From Pseudomonas mosselii (GTDB lineage: Bacteria > Pseudomonadota > Gammaproteobacteria > Pseudomonadales > Pseudomonadaceae): a stretch of DNA of 64,000 nt. Within the stretch, counting starts at the first letter, position 1. Every line of letters begins with the position of its first letter. The translations under genes were made by a program, and so were the position numbers. The stretch spans positions 62,001 to 126,000 of the forward strand of contig NZ_VAUO01000007.1 in NCBI RefSeq assembly GCF_005796105.1, given 5' to 3'. The notes below the pieces were generated by a model that saw nothing but the letters and a program-made list of their open reading frames with translations, did no database searches and was not told the DNA's origin. Shown here piece by piece: positions 42,695-50,935 of the stretch.

Positions 42695-45628
42695 TCACGT
42701 CAACCCCAACTGACCCCAGATCCGCCGCACCTGGCGGCGTTCATCGACGAACTGCGCGGCATCGATCACCCCCGCCTGTTTCTGCAACGCCTGGCGGTGC
42801 GAGGCCGAACGGAACGCCTTGTACACCTCGCGCAGCAGCACGGCATCGGCGGCGGGCATCAGTCCGGCCTGCTCAAGCTCTTCGAGCAGGCGGATGTTAT
42901 CGGTCCAGCGCAGCAGGCTCGGGTGGTCATGGGACCAGGCCAAAGCGGCGTATTGCACCATAAATTCGATATCGACGATACCGCCCGCATCCTGCTTGAT
43001 GTCGAACGGCTGACCGGCCTCGAAGGCATTGCCAGCAGTGCCTGCGGCAGTCCCCTTAGATCCCAGGTTGTCGCGCATCTTGGCGCGCATTTCGCTCACT
43101 TCGACGCGCAGCGTGTCGAGTTCGCGGGGCTTGCCCAGTACCCGCGCGCGTACGCCCTCGAAGGCCTGTGCCACCTGCCCGCAGCCCACCAGCACCCGCG
43201 CCCGTACCAGCGCCTGATGCTCCCAGGTCCAGGCCTCGGCTTGCTGGTAGCGCTCGAAAGCGCCCAGCGAGCTGACCAACAACCCCGATGCACCCGAGGG
43301 GCGCAGGCGCATGTCCACGTCGTAGAGTTGGCCGGAGTTGGTCTGGGTGGTCAGCAGGTGAATGATGCGCTGGCCCAGGCGGGTGAAGAACTGCGCGCCA
43401 TCGATGGGTTTGGCGCCATCGGTCTCGGCATTCGGGTCGCCGTCATGGATGAACACCAGGTCCAGGTCCGAGCCATGGCCCAGCTCGATCCCACCGACCT
43501 TGCCATAGCCGACGATGATGAAGCCTGGGTCGCACAGGCTGCCGTCGCTACGCTGCGGCTGGCCGTAGCGGGCTACGGTGTGCCGCCAGGCCAGGGCCAG
43601 GACCTGGTCGAGGATCGCCTCGGCCAGCCAGGTCAGGTAGTCGCTGACCTTCATCAACGGCAAGTTGCCGGTGATCTCCGAGGCCGCCACCCGCAGGCTG
43701 TGGGCCAGCTTGAAGTGGCGCAGCGCCTCCATCTGCTGCTCCAGATCATCCTCGGGAATCCGCGTCAGACGCTCGCGCAGCTCGGCGGCCAGTTCCGGCG
43801 CCAGGGGCGGGCTGAACAGACGGCCTTCGTTGAGCAACTCGTCGAGCAGCAACGGGTATCGTGCGATCTGCTCGGCGATCCACGGGCTGGCGGCGCACAG
43901 GGTCAGCAGGCGCCGCAGGGCGCCGGGGTTTTCGGTGAGCAGCACCAGGTACGCGGAGCGGCGGGCCACGGCCTCAACCAGCGGCAATACCCGCTCCAGC
44001 ACCAAGTCCGGGTTGTCGTGCTCGACGGCCTGGGCCAGCAAGCGTGGAATAAAGGCATCCAGGCGCTCACGACCAATGCGCTGCATCGAACGCAGCGCGG
44101 GGCTTGCGCGTAGGGCAGCAAGACGCCGCAACGCTTCGGCGGGCACCTTGAACCCGGCCTCTTCCAGCTGACGGCAAGCGGCCTCTTCGTCCTGGGCCTG
44201 CTCCCACAGCGGCGACCACTCGCCGCCGACCACCAGTTCGCCTTCGACCTCATCTTCATCGGGGTCGGCGATCACTTGGCGGAAGTGCCAGTCAATACGT
44301 CTGCGCCAGTGCATCAACTGCTCATGGAAGCAGCTCCAGTCGCTAAAACCGAGCATGTAGGCGATGCGCTCACGATCCTGACTGTCGTCTGGCAGCATCT
44401 GGGTCTGACGGTCGGCAATGGCCTGGATGGCGTGCTCGGTATAGCGCAGGAACGCGTAGCCCTCGTGCAGCTCGGCGACCACCGCTGGCGGCAGGTAGCC
44501 CTGGCCTTCGAGGGTGGCGAGCACCTTGAGCAGCGGGCGCTGTTGCAGGCTCAGGTCGCGCCCGCCGTGAATCAGCTGGAAGGCCTGGGCGATGAACTCC
44601 ACTTCGCGGATGCCGCCAGCGCCGAGCTTGATGTTGTCGGCCATGCCCTTGCGCCGCACCTCCTGCTGGATCAGCTGCTTCATGCTGCGCAGCGCTTCGA
44701 TCGCCGAAAAGTCCAGGTAACGCCGATAGACGAACGGACGCAGCATTTCCTGCAACTGCGCACCCGCGACCTGATCGCCCGCCACCACTCGCGCCTTGAT
44801 CATCGCGTAGCGTTCCCAGTCACGGCCCTGATCCTGGTAATACTGCTCCAGCGCGTTGAAGCTCAGCACCAACGCACCCGCCGAGCCGTAAGGGCGCAGG
44901 CGCATGTCAACGCGGAACACGAAGCCGTCGACGGTCACCGGGTCCAGCGCCTTGATCAGGCGCTGGCCGAGGCGGGTGAAGAATTCCTGGTTGTCCAGCG
45001 AGCGCTTGACCCCTTCGGTCTCGCCGCCCTCGGGGAAGGCGAAGATCAGGTCGATGTCCGAGGACAGGTTCAGCTCCCCTGCGCCCAGCTTGCCCATGCC
45101 CAGCACCACCATCGCCTGCGGCTGGCCACTGCGCCGGCCAATGGGCGTGCCGAACTGCTGGCAGTGGCGCGGGTACAGCCACAGATACGCTTCGTCGATA
45201 GCGGCATCGGCCAGGTCCGACAGGTCGCGACAGGTCTCGCCCAGCGCCGCCTGGCGGGTAATGTCACGCCAGATGATGCGCAACTGCTGGCGGTTGCGTT
45301 CGCGGCGCAGGTTGCGCGCCAGTTCATCCTCGCTCTGCGCAGCCTGGGCCACGGCATTGACCTGCCCGCGCAGCTCGCCGGGGGCGAACGGGCGGTCCAT
45401 CTGGCCGCTTGCCAGCAGCTCGAACAGCACCGCAGGCTCACGCTGGAGCTGGCCGAGCACGAAATCGCTGGCGGCGCACACCTGGTCGAACTGCTGTTGA
45501 TGGGCGGCGCTCCACGTGTCCGGGTTCAGTGCAGGTTGCGCGGCGACGGCCTCGCGCAGGAACTGACGGTTACGAGCGACCAGCGGTTGGAGGGCGGCAG
45601 GCAGATCGAGCGGCAAAGGCAGGCGCAT
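42695..45628 (-). CDS. glnE: glutamine synthetase adenylyltransferase/deadenylase
   Basis: A 977-aa bifunctional enzyme adding or removing AMP on Tyr397 of GlnA. It has two nucleotidyltransferase domains: the N-terminal one with GMGKLGAGELNLSSDIDLIF (deadenylase half) and the C-terminal one with YGKVGGIELGHGSDLDLVF (adenylase half). Both carry the D-x-D metal motif; a helical linker lies between. Its target GlnA with an intact NLYDLP site is encoded at 59211-60617. Divergent from aceE across a 383-bp region. Confidence 0.97.
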   Translation of the reverse strand: MRLPLPLDLPAALQPLVARNRQFLREAVAAQPALNPDTWSAAHQQQFDQVCAASDFVLGQLQREPAVLFELLASGQMDRPFAPGELRGQVNAVAQAAQSEDELARNLRRERNRQQLRIIWRDITRQAALGETCRDLSDLADAAIDEAYLWLYPRHCQQFGTPIGRRSGQPQAMVVLGMGKLGAGELNLSSDIDLIFAFPEGGETEGVKRSLDNQEFFTRLGQRLIKALDPVTVDGFVFRVDMRLRPYGSAGALVLSFNALEQYYQDQGRDWERYAMIKARVVAGDQVAGAQLQEMLRPFVYRRYLDFSAIEALRSMKQLIQQEVRRKGMADNIKLGAGGIREVEFIAQAFQLIHGGRDLSLQQRPLLKVLATLEGQGYLPPAVVAELHEGYAFLRYTEHAIQAIADRQTQMLPDDSQDRERIAYMLGFSDWSCFHEQLMHWRRRIDWHFRQVIADPDEDEVEGELVVGGEWSPLWEQAQDEEAACRQLEEAGFKVPAEALRRLAALRASPALRSMQRIGRERLDAFIPRLLAQAVEHDNPDLVLERVLPLVEAVARRSAYLVLLTENPGALRRLLTLCAASPWIAEQIARYPLLLDELLNEGRLFSPPLAPELAAELRERLTRIPEDDLEQQMEALRHFKLAHSLRVAASEITGNLPLMKVSDYLTWLAEAILDQVLALAWRHTVARYGQPQRSDGSLCDPGFIIVGYGKVGGIELGHGSDLDLVFIHDGDPNAETDGAKPIDGAQFFTRLGQRIIHLLTTQTNSGQLYDVDMRLRPSGASGLLVSSLGAFERYQQAEAWTWEHQALVRARVLVGCGQVAQAFEGVRARVLGKPRELDTLRVEVSEMRAKMRDNLGSKGTAAGTAGNAFEAGQPFDIKQDAGGIVDIEFMVQYAALAWSHDHPSLLRWTDNIRLLEELEQAGLMPAADAVLLREVYKAFRSASHRQALQKQAGVIDAAQFVDERRQVRRIWGQLGLT

Positions 45629-45834
45629 GGTCTATCCTTGATCGGCGTGAAAGTGAGGGGTTGAATGGGGTAAAACACCGCCGAATGACGGTTGGACTGT
45701 CATACAAAAGTTGTAAATAGCTGAAAAAGTCGAATCATTGGCTGAAACCATCAAGAATCACCCGATCACGACACAGCACCAACCAACATGAACGTTTTTC
45801 TCCACAACCCGGAGTGCGACCAAACGTCGCATTT

Positions 45835-45850
45835 GTGTAGTTTTACTACT
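45835..45850. promoter_or_regulatory. aceE operator 1 (TGTAGT-TTT-ACTACT)
   Basis: TGTAGTTTTACTACT (45836-45850) is a 6-3-6 dyad with one end mismatch. Together with operator 2 it forms a 15-base inverted pair (GTGTAGTTTTACTAC and its complement). It lies about 160 bases upstream of the aceE ATG. The half-site spacing fits FadR/GntR-type or similar dimeric repressors; the protein is unknown. Confidence 0.6.
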
Positions 45851-45887
45851 ACCCATGGCGTGTAAAAGCATGAAATGCGAATCCATT

Positions 45888-45902
45888 TGTAGTAAAACTA
45901 CA
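45888..45902. promoter_or_regulatory. aceE operator 2 (TGTAGT-AAA-ACTACA)
   Basis: A perfect 15-base palindrome, 52 bases downstream of operator 1 (start to start, about five helical turns, so both lie on the same face). It is 110 bases upstream of aceE. The rest of 45629-46011 includes AT-rich sequence near 45700-45790 that may hold the glnE promoter; no gene was seen. Confidence 0.65.
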
Positions 45903-45971
45903 CCGCGCCGGATGACTGTCCGGTAATCCAAGAATTCACGACGTCTGCCCATAAGGCCAGTCGCAAACTCA

Positions 45972-45991
45972 GGCCACCGATTCTGGTGGCC
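45972..45991 (+). promoter_or_regulatory. hairpin in the aceE leader
   Basis: GGCCACC-GATTCT-GGTGGCC, a perfect 7-bp stem, lies 21 bases before the aceE ATG and is followed by TTTCC. It could be a weak attenuator or an mRNA-stabilising 5' stem. Confidence 0.5.
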
Positions 45992-46011
45992 TTTCCGCCC
46001 TGGAGCAAGCC

Positions 46012-48657
46012 ATGCAAGACCTCGATCCAATCGAAACCCAGGAATGGCTGGATGCCCTGGAGTCGGTCCTCGACAAAGAAGGCGAAGACCGCGCTCATTA
46101 CCTGATGACCCGCATGGGCGAGCTGGCCACCCGCAGTGGCTCTCAGCTGCCCTACGCCATCACCACGCCATACCGCAACACGATCCCTGTCACCCACGAA
46201 GCACGCATGCCTGGCGACCTGTTCATGGAACGCCGCATTCGCTCGATGGTGCGTTGGAACGCCCTGGCCATGGTCATGCGTACCAACCTGAAAGACTCGG
46301 ACCTGGGTGGCCACATCTCGAGCTTCGCCTCCAGCGCCACGCTGTACGACATCGGCTTCAACTACTTCTTCCAGGCCCCGACCGAAGAGCACGGCGGCGA
46401 TCTGATCTTCTTCCAGGGCCACGCCTCGCCAGGCGTCTACGCCCGCGCCTTCATGGAAGGCCGCATCAACGAAGAGCAGATGAACAACTTCCGTCAGGAA
46501 GTGGACGGCAATGGCCTGTCCTCGTACCCGCATCCATGGCTGATGCCTGACTTCTGGCAGTTCCCGACCGTTTCGATGGGTCTGGGTCCGATCCAGGCCA
46601 TCTACCAGGCACGCTTCATGAAGTACCTGGAAGCTCGCGGCTTCATCCCGGCCGGCAAGCAGAAGGTCTGGTGCTTCATGGGCGACGGCGAGTGCGACGA
46701 GCCGGAATCCCTGGGCGCAATCGCCCTGGCCGGCCGCGAGAAGCTGGACAACCTGATCTTCGTCATCAACTGCAACCTGCAGCGCCTGGACGGCCCGGTT
46801 CGCGGCAACGGCAAGATCATCCAGGAACTCGAAGGCGTGTTCCGTGGCGGTGGCTGGAACGTCAACAAAGTCGTCTGGGGCCGCTTCTGGGACCCACTGC
46901 TGGCCAAGGACACCAACGGTGCCCTGCAGCGCCGCATGGACGAAGTCATCGACGGCGAGTACCAGAACTACAAAGCCAAAGACGGCGCGTACGTGCGTGA
47001 ACACTTCTTCAACACCCCAGAACTCAAGGCCATGGTCGAAGACCTGTCCGACGACGAGATCTGGAAGCTCAACCGTGGCGGTCACGACCCGTACAAGGTG
47101 TACGCGGCGTACCACCAGGCGGTGAACCACAAAGAGCAGCCTACCGTCATCCTGGCCAAGACCATCAAGGGTTACGGCACCGGTGCTGGCGAAGCCAAGA
47201 ACACCGCGCACAACACCAAGAAGGTCGACGTCGACAGCCTGCGTCACTTCCGTGACCGCTTCGATATCCCGGTCAAGGATGCCGACCTCGAGAACCTGCC
47301 GTTCTTCAAACCAGAAGAAGGCTCCGCCGAGGCCAAGTACCTGGCCGAGCGCCGCGCTGCCCTGGGCGGTTTCGTGCCTCAGCGCCGTGCCAAGAGCTTC
47401 AGCGTGCCGACCCCGCCGCTGGAAACCCTCAAGGCGATCCTCGACGGCTCGGGCGACCGCGAAATTTCCACCACCATGGCCTTCGTGCGCATCCTGGCGC
47501 AACTGGTCAAGGACAAGGAAATCGGCCAGCGCATCGTGCCGATCATCCCGGACGAAGCACGTACCTTCGGTATGGAAGGCATGTTCCGTCAGCTGGGCAT
47601 CTACTCCTCGGTCGGCCAGCTCTACGAGCCAGTCGATAAAGACCAGGTGATGTTCTACCGCGAAGACAAGAAGGGCCAGATCCTCGAAGAAGGCATCAAC
47701 GAAGCCGGCGCCATGTCGTCGTTCATCGCTGCCGGTACTTCGTACAGCTGCCACAACCAGCCGATGTTGCCGTTCTACATCTTCTACTCGATGTTCGGCT
47801 TCCAGCGTATCGGCGACCTGGCCTGGGCCGCTGGCGACAGCCGCACCCGTGGTTTCCTGATCGGCGGTACCGCCGGCCGTACCACCCTGAACGGTGAAGG
47901 CCTGCAGCACGAAGACGGTCACAGCCACATGATGGCGGGCACCATCCCGAACTGCCGCACCTACGATCCGACCTACGGCTACGAGCTGGCGGTGATCATT
48001 CAGGACGGCATGAAGAAGATGACCGAAGAGCAACAGGACATCTTCTACTACATCACCGTGATGAACGAATCCTACCAGCAGCCAGCCATGCCTGCCGGTG
48101 TCGAGGAAGGCATCATCAAGGGCATGTACCTGCTCGAAGAAGACACCCGCGATGCCGCGCACCACGTTCAGCTGATGGGCTCGGGCACCATCCTGCGTGA
48201 AGTCCGCGAAGCGGCGAAGATCCTGCGTGAAGAGTTCAACGTCGGTGCCGACGTGTGGAGCGTCACCAGCTTCAACGAACTGCGTCGCGACGGCCTGGCC
48301 GTGGAACGCGCCAACCGCCTCAAGCCTGGCCAGAAGCCACAGCAGACCTACGTCGAGCAGTGCCTGAACGGTCGCAAAGGCCCGGTCATCGCCTCCACCG
48401 ACTACATGAAGCTGTTCGCCGAGCAGATTCGCCAGTGGGTGCCGAGCAAAGAGTTCAAAGTCCTGGGTACCGACGGTTACGGTCGCAGCGACAGCCGCAA
48501 GAAGCTGCGTCACTTCTTCGAAGTCGACCGCCACTTCGTCGTGCTGGCTGCCCTGGAAGCCCTGGCTGACCGTGGCGAGATCGAACCCAAGGTTGTGGCT
48601 GACGCCATCGTCAAGTTCGGCATCGACCCGGACAAGCGCAACCCACTGGACTGCTGA
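46012..48657 (+). CDS. aceE: pyruvate dehydrogenase E1 component (homodimeric)
   Basis: Thiamine-diphosphate-dependent decarboxylase of 881 aa, first subunit of the PDH complex. It has the homodimeric E1 opening MQDLDPIETQEWLDAL and the ThDP/Mg motif GDGECDEPESLGAI (near residues 223-236) with downstream NLQRLDGPVRGNGKI. Further matches are YGTGAGEAKNTAHN and the C-terminal VSTDYMK-like segment IASTDYMKLFAEQI. ATG at 46012 follows TGGAGC. It is 13 bases upstream of aceF. Two palindromic operators and a leader hairpin lie before it. Confidence 0.98.
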   Translation: MQDLDPIETQEWLDALESVLDKEGEDRAHYLMTRMGELATRSGSQLPYAITTPYRNTIPVTHEARMPGDLFMERRIRSMVRWNALAMVMRTNLKDSDLGGHISSFASSATLYDIGFNYFFQAPTEEHGGDLIFFQGHASPGVYARAFMEGRINEEQMNNFRQEVDGNGLSSYPHPWLMPDFWQFPTVSMGLGPIQAIYQARFMKYLEARGFIPAGKQKVWCFMGDGECDEPESLGAIALAGREKLDNLIFVINCNLQRLDGPVRGNGKIIQELEGVFRGGGWNVNKVVWGRFWDPLLAKDTNGALQRRMDEVIDGEYQNYKAKDGAYVREHFFNTPELKAMVEDLSDDEIWKLNRGGHDPYKVYAAYHQAVNHKEQPTVILAKTIKGYGTGAGEAKNTAHNTKKVDVDSLRHFRDRFDIPVKDADLENLPFFKPEEGSAEAKYLAERRAALGGFVPQRRAKSFSVPTPPLETLKAILDGSGDREISTTMAFVRILAQLVKDKEIGQRIVPIIPDEARTFGMEGMFRQLGIYSSVGQLYEPVDKDQVMFYREDKKGQILEEGINEAGAMSSFIAAGTSYSCHNQPMLPFYIFYSMFGFQRIGDLAWAAGDSRTRGFLIGGTAGRTTLNGEGLQHEDGHSHMMAGTIPNCRTYDPTYGYELAVIIQDGMKKMTEEQQDIFYYITVMNESYQQPAMPAGVEEGIIKGMYLLEEDTRDAAHHVQLMGSGTILREVREAAKILREEFNVGADVWSVTSFNELRRDGLAVERANRLKPGQKPQQTYVEQCLNGRKGPVIASTDYMKLFAEQIRQWVPSKEFKVLGTDGYGRSDSRKKLRHFFEVDRHFVVLAALEALADRGEIEPKVVADAIVKFGIDPDKRNPLDC

Positions 48658-48670
48658 GGAGTATTTTTAA

Positions 48671-50308
48671 GTGAGCGAACTCATTCGCGTACCTGACATC
48701 GGCAGCGGTGAAGGTGAAATCATCGAGCTGTTCGTCAAGGTCGGTGACCGTATCGAGGCTGACCAAAGCCTGCTGACCCTGGAGTCCGACAAGGCCTCCA
48801 TGGAGATCCCGGCTCCGAAGGCCGGCGTCATCAAGGAACTGAAGGTCAAGCTGGGCGACCGCCTGAAAGAAGGCGACGAGCTGCTGGTCCTGGAAGCCGA
48901 GGGCGCCGCTGCTGCGGCCCCCGAGGCTCCGGCCGCTGCCCCTGCCCCGGCTGCTGCACCGGCACCCGCCGCTGAAGCCGCCGCGGCTCCTGCGCCGGCC
49001 GCCGCCCCAGCTGCCGCCGCCGTGCAAGACATCCACGTGCCGGACATCGGCTCGTCGGGCAAGGCCAAGATCATCGAAGTGCTGGTCAAGGTCGGCGATA
49101 CCGTCGAAGCCGACCAGTCGCTGATCACCCTGGAGTCCGACAAGGCCTCCATGGAGATCCCGTCGCCGGCTGCTGGCGTAGTCGAGGAAGTGCTGTGCAA
49201 GCTCGAAGACGAAGTCGGCACTGGCGACCTGATCTTCAAGCTGAAAGTCGCTGGCGCCGCGCCGGCTGCCGCACCGGCTCCGGCCGCTGCTGCCCCAGCT
49301 GCTGCACCTGCTCCGGCTGCCGCGCCAGCCGCTGCCCCGGCTCCTGCAGCCGCTGCGCCGGTCGCTACCGCACCGGCAGCCGGCAGCAACGCCAAGGTTC
49401 ACGCAGGCCCAGCCGTGCGTCAGCTGGCCCGTGAATTCGGTGTCGACCTGGGCGCGGTCGCGGCCACTGGCCCGCACGGCCGTATCCTGAAGGAAGACGT
49501 GCAGGTTTACGTCAAGGCCATGATGCAGAAGGCCAAGGAAGCCCCGGCAGCTGCCGGTGCGACCGGCGGCGCCGGTATTCCGCCGATCCCTGCCGTGGAC
49601 TTCAGCAAGTTCGGTGAAGTCGAAGAAGTCGCCCTGACCCGCCTGATGCAGGTCGGTGCCGCCAACCTGCACCGCAGCTGGCTGAACGTGCCGCACGTGA
49701 CCCAGTTCGACTCCGCCGACATCACCGAGCTGGAAGCCTTCCGCGTCGCGCAGAAGGCGGTGGCGGAAAAGGCTGGCGTCAAGCTGACCGTGCTGCCACT
49801 GCTGCTCAAGGCCTGCGCATTCCTGCTCAAGGAACTGCCGGACTTCAACAGCTCGCTGGCGCCAAGCGGCAAGGCTGTGATCCGCAAGAAGTACGTGCAC
49901 ATCGGCTTCGCCGTAGACACCCCGGACGGCCTGCTGGTCCCTGTGATCAAGAACGTCGACCAGAAGAGCCTGCTGCAACTGGCTGCCGAAGCTGCGGCGC
50001 TGGCCGAAAAAGCCCGCACCAAGAAGCTCTCGGCAGACGACATGCAGGGCGCTTGCTTCACCATCTCCAGCCTCGGCCACATTGGCGGCACCGGCTTCAC
50101 GCCGATCGTCAACGCGCCTGAGGTGGCTATCCTGGGCGTCTCCAAGGCGACCATGCAGCCGGTCTGGGATGGCAAGGCCTTCCAGCCCAAGCTGATGCTG
50201 CCGCTGTCGCTGTCCTACGATCACCGTGTCATCAACGGTGCTGCCGCCGCGCGCTTCACCAAGCGCCTGGGCGACGTGCTGGGCGACATCCGCACCATGC
50301 TGCTGTAA
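48671..50308 (+). CDS. aceF: dihydrolipoyl acetyltransferase (PDH E2)
   Basis: E2 core of the PDH complex, 545 aa. It has two lipoyl domains (residues about 2-75 and 118-192; each with ESDKASMEIP carrying the lipoyl Lys) and Ala/Pro-rich flexible linkers. A peripheral-subunit-binding domain follows (about 245-280; AGPAVRQLAREFGVDLGAV), then the catalytic domain ending in SYDHRVINGAAAARF with the active-site His. The start is GTG 48671, with GAGGAG 10-15 bases upstream at the aceE stop. The E3 gene is not here. Tandem hairpins follow. Confidence 0.98.
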   Translation: MSELIRVPDIGSGEGEIIELFVKVGDRIEADQSLLTLESDKASMEIPAPKAGVIKELKVKLGDRLKEGDELLVLEAEGAAAAAPEAPAAAPAPAAAPAPAAEAAAAPAPAAAPAAAAVQDIHVPDIGSSGKAKIIEVLVKVGDTVEADQSLITLESDKASMEIPSPAAGVVEEVLCKLEDEVGTGDLIFKLKVAGAAPAAAPAPAAAAPAAAPAPAAAPAAAPAPAAAAPVATAPAAGSNAKVHAGPAVRQLAREFGVDLGAVAATGPHGRILKEDVQVYVKAMMQKAKEAPAAAGATGGAGIPPIPAVDFSKFGEVEEVALTRLMQVGAANLHRSWLNVPHVTQFDSADITELEAFRVAQKAVAEKAGVKLTVLPLLLKACAFLLKELPDFNSSLAPSGKAVIRKKYVHIGFAVDTPDGLLVPVIKNVDQKSLLQLAAEAAALAEKARTKKLSADDMQGACFTISSLGHIGGTGFTPIVNAPEVAILGVSKATMQPVWDGKAFQPKLMLPLSLSYDHRVINGAAAARFTKRLGDVLGDIRTMLL

Positions 50309-50318
50309 CGCAGCACAA

Positions 50319-50342
50319 GCCGCCCCTACCAGCAGGGGCGGC
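50319..50342 (+). terminator. first hairpin after aceF
   Basis: GCCGCCCCT / AGGGGCGGC, a perfect 9-bp stem with a 6-base loop, lies 11 bases after the aceF stop codon. Only ACTGTTTTC follows, so on its own it is a weak terminator. Confidence 0.6.
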
Positions 50343-50374
50343 ACTGTTTTCGAGCTGCCACGCTCGTACCTCAA

Positions 50375-50400
50375 CCCCGCCCCTTGGCGGGGCTTTTTTT
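50375..50400 (+). terminator. rho-independent terminator of aceEF
   Basis: CCCCGCC-CCTT-GGCGGGG stem followed by C and seven T, 67 bases after aceF. Confidence 0.92.
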
Positions 50401-50422
50401 GCCTCAAGGTTTTATGTGTCCT

Positions 50423-50775
50423 TGTAGGAGATCACCCAGCCCTTTGGGCTGCGCTGTCGCGCAGAGAACTGATTTCGCAAGCGCTCCGCGTACCCTGTGG
50501 GAGCGGCGGTTCGGCGCCCCGACTTGCCCGCGAAGCAGGCGACTCGGTGGATGGCACCGGCTTTGCCGGTGTTCGCGGTGGTCCGGCACTCCGGCAAGCC
50601 CGCCCCCACAAATTCCTTATAAATCAACAAGTTATGTGTATCTCTATGAGAGCGGCCTTGTGCCGCGAAAGGGCTGCGAAGCAGCCCCAACGATGCTGCA
50701 TGAGGCTATGGTCCTGGGGCCGCTGCGCGCCCCTTTCCGGCCGGTCCGGCGCCCCGGCAAGGCCGCTCCTACAAA
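50423..50775. repeat. REP cassette, copy B (core inverted relative to copy A)
   Basis: Full-length partner of the cassette at 2956-3280: same opening (TGTAGGAGAT.ACCCAGCCC), same GCAGAGAACTGA and GTGGGAGCGGCGGTTCGGCG blocks, same AAATC.ACAAGTTATGTG and GCGAAGCAGCCCC blocks. The 37 bases between CCCGCGAA and TTCGCGG (50535-50571) match the reverse complement of copy A's core at 34 of 37 positions. The remaining gap up to 50935 holds only spacer sequence; no gene was seen in 50309-50935. Confidence 0.85.
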
Positions 50776-50935
50776 AGGCGCGTAATCCTATGCAGGACCT
50801 ACAGATTTCACCCTGCGAGCCGACAACCTGTTCACAGCATCCTTCATGGCCGCTTGCCAGCCTTCGGGACATGATGCAACCTTGCCCAACGCGCCGCGAT
50901 CCGCCGCGCACCTGCCTTGTTCAAGCGAGTCTTCG

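Noticed and set aside
45898..48534. 878-codon open frame antisense to aceE
   Set aside because: It mirrors the third-position GC bias of aceE; the protein shows no recognisable motif and the sense frame is a clear PDH E1.
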